Positions 12,253-16,383 of a DNA stretch of 16,383 nucleotides are shown piece by piece. Within the stretch, counting starts at the first letter, position 1, and every line of letters starts with the position of its first letter. Below the pieces are notes generated by a model. The model ran no database searches. It was not told the DNA's origin and saw only the letters and a program-made list of their open reading frames with translations. Origin of the DNA: an uncultured Solirubrobacteraceae bacterium (lineage in GTDB: Bacteria; Actinomycetota; Thermoleophilia; Solirubrobacterales; Solirubrobacteraceae); assembly GCA_955652345.1 (NCBI GenBank), contig CATPBV010000197.1, positions 1 through 16,383 on the forward strand, written 5' to 3'. The translations under genes and the position numbers were made by a program.

Positions 12253-13353
12253 ATGCGGGTTCGGCGATCGGGTACCGGGGCGATGTTGCTGGTCGGGGGA
12301 GCCCTTGCGGGGATCACCGCGGTGGGGCTGGCGGTCGCGCTGCTGGCAATGGTCATCGGCGTGTTCGCGACCGGCGATCAGTGTGCCGGAACCTTGGCGG
12401 CGCCCAGCGGTGGCATCCTGCTGGCGCCGCCCGGGAGCGGCCAGCTGGTGGGAGCGACCGAGTACGGAGGTCCGGCCGACTCGGTCAGTGGGGTGGTCGG
12501 GTCCTTCGGTCAGAGCCTTCTAGCTCACCCGGACAGCTACGCCGAGCTGGGCGGATACACGTTTCAGACCGCGACCGCGATGGGCGGGCTTCCATACATG
12601 ACGCCCCTGCGGGTCACATGGGGAGCGCACTCGGCGATCGCGTACAAGCGGGACATCGGATTCGGCGGTGGCCCGATCGCCGGCCTGCCGCGGGTGATCG
12701 ACCTGTGGTGGCAGTTCGCCGTACGGCTTGGGATCCCCTACCCGTGGGCGGGGCCCGTGCGGATCGAGCGGCCCCCGAGCAGCGGCGCGGCGAACCTCCT
12801 GGGACAAGCCACCCCGGCTGGCTCGGCCTCCCAGTTGATTCCCATGCCGACCGCAGCGCAGGACCCGTCTGTCTGCGCGCCCGGTGCGCCCACCGGCGTG
12901 CCGCTGACACCTGGGAGCCGGGCGCGCCTGCTCGCGAACGGCCTTGCCGCCGCGCCTGCGAACGCGCCGGCCGCGGTCAAGGGGATCATCGCCGCGGGCA
13001 ACCAGATCGCCGGCAAGCCATACGGCTATGGCGCGGCCCACGGGCTCCCGCTGTCCGACGTGGCTTCGGCGTATGACTGCTCGAGCAGCGTCGAGCATCT
13101 CCTCTATGGCGGGCGGCTGCTCCCGGTGAGCTATGACGCCGCGTCGGGCACGCTCGAGTCGTTTGGCGCACCCGGGCCAGGTCAGTGGGTCACGATCTAC
13201 GCGAGCGCGCAGCACGTGTTCATGTATGTCGCGGGCCTGCGATGGGACACGTGGAACGCGGCCGGTGCCGGCGATGGCAGTACGGGGATCGGGTGGCATC
13301 CGCTGATCCGGAGCGCGGCCGGATTCGTTGCCAGGCATCCGGTGGGGCTGTAG
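12253..13353 (+). CDS. membrane-anchored double-psi-barrel-like and NlpC/P60-like cell-wall protein
   Basis: A 366-residue protein. A basic N-terminus and one hydrophobic helix (about 11-38) give a membrane anchor or uncleaved signal. Residues about 65-172 look like a double-psi beta-barrel of the RlpA type: GATEYGG, then RDIGFGGGPI and RVIDLWWQFAVRLGI, recalling the (N)DRGP...R.IDLS..AA..LG pattern. Residues about 240-366 resemble an NlpC/P60 peptidase: KPYGYGAAHG, YDCSSSVEHLL with candidate catalytic Cys276, and AQHVFMYVAG with candidate His321. It would cut peptidoglycan stem peptides outside the membrane. Proteins built this way are often near transfer or envelope gene sets, but none of the other parts are here. 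The stop is followed within 2 bases by the lipoprotein gene, so the two form an operon. Confidence 0.75.
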   Translation: MRVRRSGTGAMLLVGGALAGITAVGLAVALLAMVIGVFATGDQCAGTLAAPSGGILLAPPGSGQLVGATEYGGPADSVSGVVGSFGQSLLAHPDSYAELGGYTFQTATAMGGLPYMTPLRVTWGAHSAIAYKRDIGFGGGPIAGLPRVIDLWWQFAVRLGIPYPWAGPVRIERPPSSGAANLLGQATPAGSASQLIPMPTAAQDPSVCAPGAPTGVPLTPGSRARLLANGLAAAPANAPAAVKGIIAAGNQIAGKPYGYGAAHGLPLSDVASAYDCSSSVEHLLYGGRLLPVSYDAASGTLESFGAPGPGQWVTIYASAQHVFMYVAGLRWDTWNAAGAGDGSTGIGWHPLIRSAAGFVARHPVGL

Positions 13354-13355
13354 TG

Positions 13356-13904
13356 ATGCGCGCGGCTCTCGTTGCCGTCTGTGCGCTGGCCGCAGCCGCC
13401 TGCTCGCCGTTTACTCCCCAATCCTCGGGAGGCTCTCGGACACCGCAGGCCTCGCCCCTGGCCCAGGCCGCGGTCACCCACGAGTATCCGTCGCCGCAGG
13501 TCCACGAGACGGCCGCGGGCGGCTCCGCCACTGCGGCGCAGGCGATCAGCGCGTTTGCGTCTGCCTACATCAACTGGACCGCTGCCACGATCTCCGGGGA
13601 CATGCGGGCGCTCGCGGCAGACAGCGTGGGCCAAGCCCGCTCGGTGGCTTCACTTGCTGCGGCTCAGACGGCAAATGACTACGAGCTCCAGCGAGGCGGG
13701 ATCGCCAACGCCGGCACGGTCGAGGCGGTCGCCCCGCTTCCCGGACAACCCGATCGGTACGTGGTGGTTACCCGTGAGCTGACGACCGCGACGAACACGG
13801 CCGCGTACCAGGGCCTCGCGCCGGCGTGGCACGTTGCGATCGCGACCCTTAGCCAGCTCAGTCCGGGGCGCTGGGTCGTTAGCGGCTGGCAGCCCGAGAG
13901 CTAG
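13356..13904 (+). CDS. predicted secreted lipoprotein, unknown function
   Basis: About 182 residues. The start MRAALVAVCALAAAACS is a short lipoprotein-type signal with Cys16 as the likely lipidation site; the lipobox (AAAC) is weak. A Thr/Ser/Pro-rich spacer follows. The C-terminal 110 residues begin AFASAYINWTAATISGDMRALA and end LSPGRWVVSGWQPES, a pattern like small NTF2-type domains found in accessory proteins of envelope or transfer machines; this fold guess is inference. ATG 13356 is 2 bases after the NlpC/P60-like stop; a GTG at 13353 overlapping that stop is an alternative start. The tight spacing says it works with the upstream wall hydrolase. No family is recognised with confidence. 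Confidence 0.75.
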   Translation: MRAALVAVCALAAAACSPFTPQSSGGSRTPQASPLAQAAVTHEYPSPQVHETAAGGSATAAQAISAFASAYINWTAATISGDMRALAADSVGQARSVASLAAAQTANDYELQRGGIANAGTVEAVAPLPGQPDRYVVVTRELTTATNTAAYQGLAPAWHVAIATLSQLSPGRWVVSGWQPES

Positions 13905-14046
13905 TAGTCGCCTCGGGTAGGCAGCCGGGACCGGCCAGCAGATCACACACCCTCTTGCCGCACGTGGGGCTTGGCATGTGATGGTCGCTATCCGGCCACC
14001 AGATCCCGAACCTCCGAGGAGGCCGGGGGGGTTTGTGATTATTCGA

Positions 14047-14052
14047 TATAAT
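14047..14052 (+). promoter_or_regulatory. putative -10 box of the MarR-MFS operon
   Basis: A perfect TATAAT, 44 bases before the GTG start of the MarR gene. No matching -35 box is seen 16-18 bases upstream. The local sequence is AT-rich, unlike its surroundings. It overlaps an upstream in-frame ATG (14051), which would then be untranscribed. Confidence 0.55.
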
Positions 14053-14066
14053 GCTTGCCAGCAAGC
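14053..14066. promoter_or_regulatory. palindromic operator candidate for the MarR regulator
   Basis: GCTTGC-CA-GCAAGC is a perfect 6-base inverted repeat with a 2-base centre. It lies directly after the TATAAT box, over the expected transcription start. This placement suits autorepression by the MarR protein encoded just downstream. Confidence 0.55.
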
Positions 14067-14095
14067 AAGTTTCACTCCCCTACGGGAAAGGGCGC

Positions 14096-14653
14096 GTGCC
14101 GAAGACCCAGACGCCATCCGAGACGGAAACCGGGGGGCGCCCGCGCGCCCCCGACACGGTGACGCCGCGTCCGCCGCACGGGCTCGACACCGAGACAGCC
14201 GCCCGGCTGCGCGCAGTGATCGGCAAGCTCTCGCGCCGGCTTCGGCCGACCGCCGCGGCGGCCAGCGCGGGGCTCACGCCAACGCGCGTGTCAGTGCTGC
14301 TGACGGTGGTCAGAGCGGGCTCGATCCGCCTCTCGGAGCTGGCGGCTTCCGAGGGGATCAACCCCACAATGCTCTCCCGCGTCGTCTCCGACCTCGCCGA
14401 CATCGGCTTGCTCGAGCGCGTCAGCGACCAGCACGACAAGCGCGCGGCCTGGGTCCAGGCAACCACGGCAGGGCGCCGGCTGTCGGAGCGCATGCGGCGC
14501 GAGCGGACCGACGCGGTCAACGTTGCCCTCGCCGGCTTGAGTCCCCATGAGCGCCGTTTGATCGAGGCTGCGCTGCCGGCCCTCGAGGGGCTCGTAGAGG
14601 AGCTGAAGCCCGCGCGGTGGACGGTCGCCGACCCAGAGCGGGTGCCCTCATGA
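14096..14653 (+). CDS. MarR family transcriptional regulator
   Basis: About 185 residues from GTG 14096. A MarR winged-helix domain is visible: TPTRVSVLLTVVRAGSIRLSELAASEGINPTMLSRVVSDLADIGLLERV, then the wing DQHDKRAAWVQATTAGRRL and a C-terminal dimer helix. The GTG start is preferred over ATG 14051 because GGGAAAGGG precedes it and the ATG overlaps the -10 box. The stop overlaps the start of the MFS gene (ATGA), the classic arrangement of a drug- or compound-sensing repressor with its exporter. A palindrome at the promoter is the probable autoregulatory site. The ligand is unknown. Confidence 0.9.
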   Translation: MPKTQTPSETETGGRPRAPDTVTPRPPHGLDTETAARLRAVIGKLSRRLRPTAAAASAGLTPTRVSVLLTVVRAGSIRLSELAASEGINPTMLSRVVSDLADIGLLERVSDQHDKRAAWVQATTAGRRLSERMRRERTDAVNVALAGLSPHERRLIEAALPALEGLVEELKPARWTVADPERVPS

Positions 14654-15918
14654 CAAGGGTTCTCCGTGTCGGCCGCCTGACCTTCGCATCCCTGTCGGTG
14701 CCCAACTACCGGCGCTACTTCGCCGGACAGTTGATCTCGCTGACCGGCACCTGGATGCAGATGACCGCGCAGGCGTGGCTGGTGCTGACCCTGACCCATT
14801 CCAGCACCGCGCTCGGCATCGTGATCGCGCTTCAGACGCTCCCCGTGCTGCTGCTCGCCCCGTACGGCGGCGTCATCGCCGACCGGGTCGACAAGCGCCG
14901 CATGATGATCGCGCTCCAGGGCGCCATGGGGATCCAGGCGCTGATCCTGGGCCTGCTCACCGTCACCGGGTCCGTCCGCGTCTGGGAGGTCGGGGTGCTT
15001 GCGGTACTGCTGGGCGTCAACAACGCGTTCGAGAACCCGAGCCGCCAGTCGTTCATGCTCGAGCTGGTCGGGCCGGCCCACCTCCGGAACGCCGTCACCC
15101 TCAACTCCGTGCTGGTGAACGTCGCGCGGACGGTCGGGCCGGCGATCGCGGGTCTGCTGATCGCAAGTGTCGGCGAGGGTGTCTGCTTTCTCGCAAATGC
15201 CGCGAGCTTCGTCGCGGTCGTCGGATCGCTTGCGACGATGGATCGCTCGACGCTGGCCCAGGCGACTCCGACGCCGCGCGCCGGCGGGCAGCTGCGGGAG
15301 GGGCTTCGCTATGTGCGCTCGACGCCTGAGCTGGCGGTGCCGCTGCTGATGATGGCCGCGGTCGGATGCCTCGCTTACGAGTTTCAAGTGTCGCTGCCGG
15401 TGATGGCGAGCCAGGGCCTGCACGCCGGCGCGAGCGGGTTCGGCTTCATGACCGCCGCGATGGGCGTCGGCGCCGTCGTCGGTGGATTGGTCGTGGCGGC
15501 GAGGGGACGAACCGGGATGCGGCCACTGGTGCTGGCGTCCTTCGCGTTCGGCCTGACCATGACGCTGGCGGCGCTTGCGCCGAGCCTTCCGCTCGAGCTT
15601 GTGGCGCTCGCATTCACCGGCGGGGCGAGCATCTCGTTCATGTCGACCGGCAACTCGACGCTCCAGCTCGCCGCCGCCCCCGGGATGCGCGGTCGAGTGA
15701 TGTCGCTGTGGTTCGTCGCCTTCCAGGGCTCGACGCCGATCGGAGGGCCGATCGTCGGCGCGGTGATGGCGCTGCTTGGCGCGAGGGCGGGACTGGGCCT
15801 CGGCGCCGTCGCGTGTATCGCCGTGGCCGCGGCGGGGCTTGCCGCGATCCGCCAGACCCCCGTGGAGCGGCGCACAGCGGGCAGGATCGACCCCAGCGGG
15901 GTCGCGACCGGGGTGTGA
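14650..15918 (+). CDS. MFS transporter, DHA3/EntS-like exporter
   Basis: A 422-residue integral membrane protein with about 12 hydrophobic segments. The N-terminus (SVPNYRRYFAGQLISLTGTWMQ) and motif A after the second helix, GGVIADRVDKRR (73-84), match the MFS_3/EntS-like group of proton-driven exporters. NPSRQSFMLELV in the first half is also common in this group. The length is normal. The start is ATG at 14650, inside the MarR stop; the upstream in-frame ATG at 14617 lies within marR and is not used. Control by the MarR protein is inferred from the overlap and shared promoter. The substrate is unknown: a drug, siderophore or metabolite would all fit. Confidence 0.92.
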   Translation: MTRVLRVGRLTFASLSVPNYRRYFAGQLISLTGTWMQMTAQAWLVLTLTHSSTALGIVIALQTLPVLLLAPYGGVIADRVDKRRMMIALQGAMGIQALILGLLTVTGSVRVWEVGVLAVLLGVNNAFENPSRQSFMLELVGPAHLRNAVTLNSVLVNVARTVGPAIAGLLIASVGEGVCFLANAASFVAVVGSLATMDRSTLAQATPTPRAGGQLREGLRYVRSTPELAVPLLMMAAVGCLAYEFQVSLPVMASQGLHAGASGFGFMTAAMGVGAVVGGLVVAARGRTGMRPLVLASFAFGLTMTLAALAPSLPLELVALAFTGGASISFMSTGNSTLQLAAAPGMRGRVMSLWFVAFQGSTPIGGPIVGAVMALLGARAGLGLGAVACIAVAAAGLAAIRQTPVERRTAGRIDPSGVATGV

Positions 15919-15924
15919 CCGCCG

Positions 15925-16092
15925 CTAACGCGACGCGACGTTCAGGACGACTGCTGCTGCGAACAGCGCGACCGCCGCGGCCCGGATCAGCCCTGAAGCC
16001 TTCGGCCCCGGCCGGCCGGTCACCATGCTCGCGACCGCGACGACCATGCAGCCCGCGGCGAGCAGCGCGAGGACAGCGGCGAGCGTGCGCAT
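15925..16092 (-). CDS. small two-helix membrane protein, unknown
   Basis: A 55-residue protein from ATG 16092: a hydrophobic helix (about 4-23, LAAVLALLAAGCMVVAVASM), a short polar turn with GRPGPKASG, then a second hydrophobic helix (about 36-51). The turn carries the positive charges. This even hairpin is a convincing small membrane protein rather than chance. No Shine-Dalgarno is seen. It is convergent with the MFS gene (6 bases apart) and divergent from ettA with 42 bases between. No family is recognised. Confidence 0.6.
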   Translation of the reverse strand: MRTLAAVLALLAAGCMVVAVASMVTGRPGPKASGLIRAAAVALFAAAVVLNVASR

Positions 16093-16118
16093 GGAGGTGT
16101 TGTACTCGGTGCGGCACC

Positions 16119-16124
16119 TATCCT
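16119..16124 (+). promoter_or_regulatory. putative -10 box of ettA
   Basis: TATCCT lies 10 bases before the GTG at 16135. The spacer ends in GGAGCG, as does the one before the groES-like gene, which has the same 10-base distance from its own -10 box. Confidence 0.4.
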
Positions 16125-16134
16125 CATCGGAGCG

Positions 16135-16383
16135 GTGCCTCAGTACATCTTCACCACGTACAGGCTGTCTCGGCGCTACCCGCCCGACCGGCAGGTGCTG
16201 ACCGACATCTCGCTGTCGTTCCTACCCGGGGCGAAGATCGGCGTGCTCGGCTTCAACGGCGCCGGGAAGTCGACGCTGCTACGTATCATGGCGGGCCGCG
16301 ATACGGACTTCGACGGGCACGCACAGCTCGCGCCGGGCGCGAGCGTGGGCATGCTCGAGCAGGAGCCGAGTCTCGACTCGAGC
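16135..16383 (+). CDS. ettA: ABC-F ATPase EttA, 5' part only
   Basis: The first 83 codons of an energy-dependent translational throttle protein (ABC-F family, no membrane domain), which acts at the ribosome E site. The start VPQYIFTTYRLSRRYPPDRQVL and the segment SLSFLPGAKIGVLGFNGAGKST are close to EttA. Walker A GFNGAGKST is complete, followed by LLRIMAGRDTDFDG and VGMLEQEP, the usual lead to the Q-loop. The start is GTG at 16135 with GGAG just before it; the family N-terminus begins here. The gene runs off the window edge, so the second ATPase domain is not seen. Confidence 0.92.
   Translation, partial: MPQYIFTTYRLSRRYPPDRQVLTDISLSFLPGAKIGVLGFNGAGKSTLLRIMAGRDTDFDGHAQLAPGASVGMLEQEPSLDSS

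Noticed and set aside
14010..14034. Terminator after the lipoprotein gene (AACCTCC with GGGGGTT)
   Set aside because: The stem needs a G-T pair and a long loop, and the T run is short; too weak to list.
14080..15423. Minus-strand 447-residue open frame over marR and the MFS gene
   Set aside because: Low-complexity His/Arg/Gln text, fully antisense to two well-supported genes.
1..16383. CRISPR array or rRNA
   Set aside because: No regularly spaced repeats of 25-40 bases and no rRNA-like conserved segments were seen on either strand.

Overview
The window is GC-rich with actinobacterial-type content: nucS, a GTG-rich start-codon set, TAnnnT -10 boxes, cytosolic GGDEF and ettA. The overall flavour is that of a soil actinobacterium or of the Thermoleophilia/Solirubrobacterales. 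That placement is an inference from protein style and base composition, since no rRNA is present. About sixteen genes are intact or nearly so and several are damaged.

Layout. 1-275: no gene seen. 276-1556: a GNAT acetyltransferase (-), divergent from an overlapping pair (+) made of an alkyltransferase-like DNA repair protein (Cys replaced by Trp) and a YjbQ-family protein. 1561-2814: a serpin lipoprotein (-), convergent with that pair. 2904-4360: nucS (mismatch endonuclease) and an enoyl-CoA hydratase/isomerase (-), overlapping by 4 bases. 4361-4449: a divergent control region carrying five GATAA units at about 10-base spacing. 4450-5664: an AAA ATPase (+). 5650-5829: a second, diverged, truncated copy of the nucS 5' end (-). 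The ATPase therefore lies between two direct copies of the nucS start. 5868-7457: a cytosolic diguanylate cyclase (-). 7560-7949: a GroES with an added zinc-ribbon tail (+), convergent with 7969-9222, a J-domain/TPR protein (-).

9223-12180 is the roughest part. It holds a 460-base gene-poor stretch, a helix-turn-helix gene with a frame break, a peptidoglycan-binding membrane protein without a clear secretion signal, an overlapping LuxR-type response regulator (Glu at the phospho-acceptor position, one-base frame break), and a roughly 61-codon Cys-containing peptide frame. The peptide frame has a good ribosome site and a strong terminator but no canonical start codon. Two of the breaks look like lost bases in G runs, so either recent decay or sequence error is possible.

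12253-13904: a membrane-anchored double-psi-barrel-like plus NlpC/P60-like cell-wall hydrolase followed by a lipoprotein (+), possibly a wall-processing pair or a remnant of a transfer module. 14096-15918: a MarR regulator overlapping an MFS exporter, with a palindrome at the promoter. 15925-16092: a 55-residue two-helix membrane protein (-), divergent from the start of ettA (16135 to the window edge).

The most interesting points are the duplicated nucS 5' end around the ATPase, the phased GATAA operator, the hidden peptide gene, the GroES/zinc-ribbon fusion, and the recurring -10 box placed 6-10 bases before start codons, which suggests leaderless or near-leaderless transcripts.
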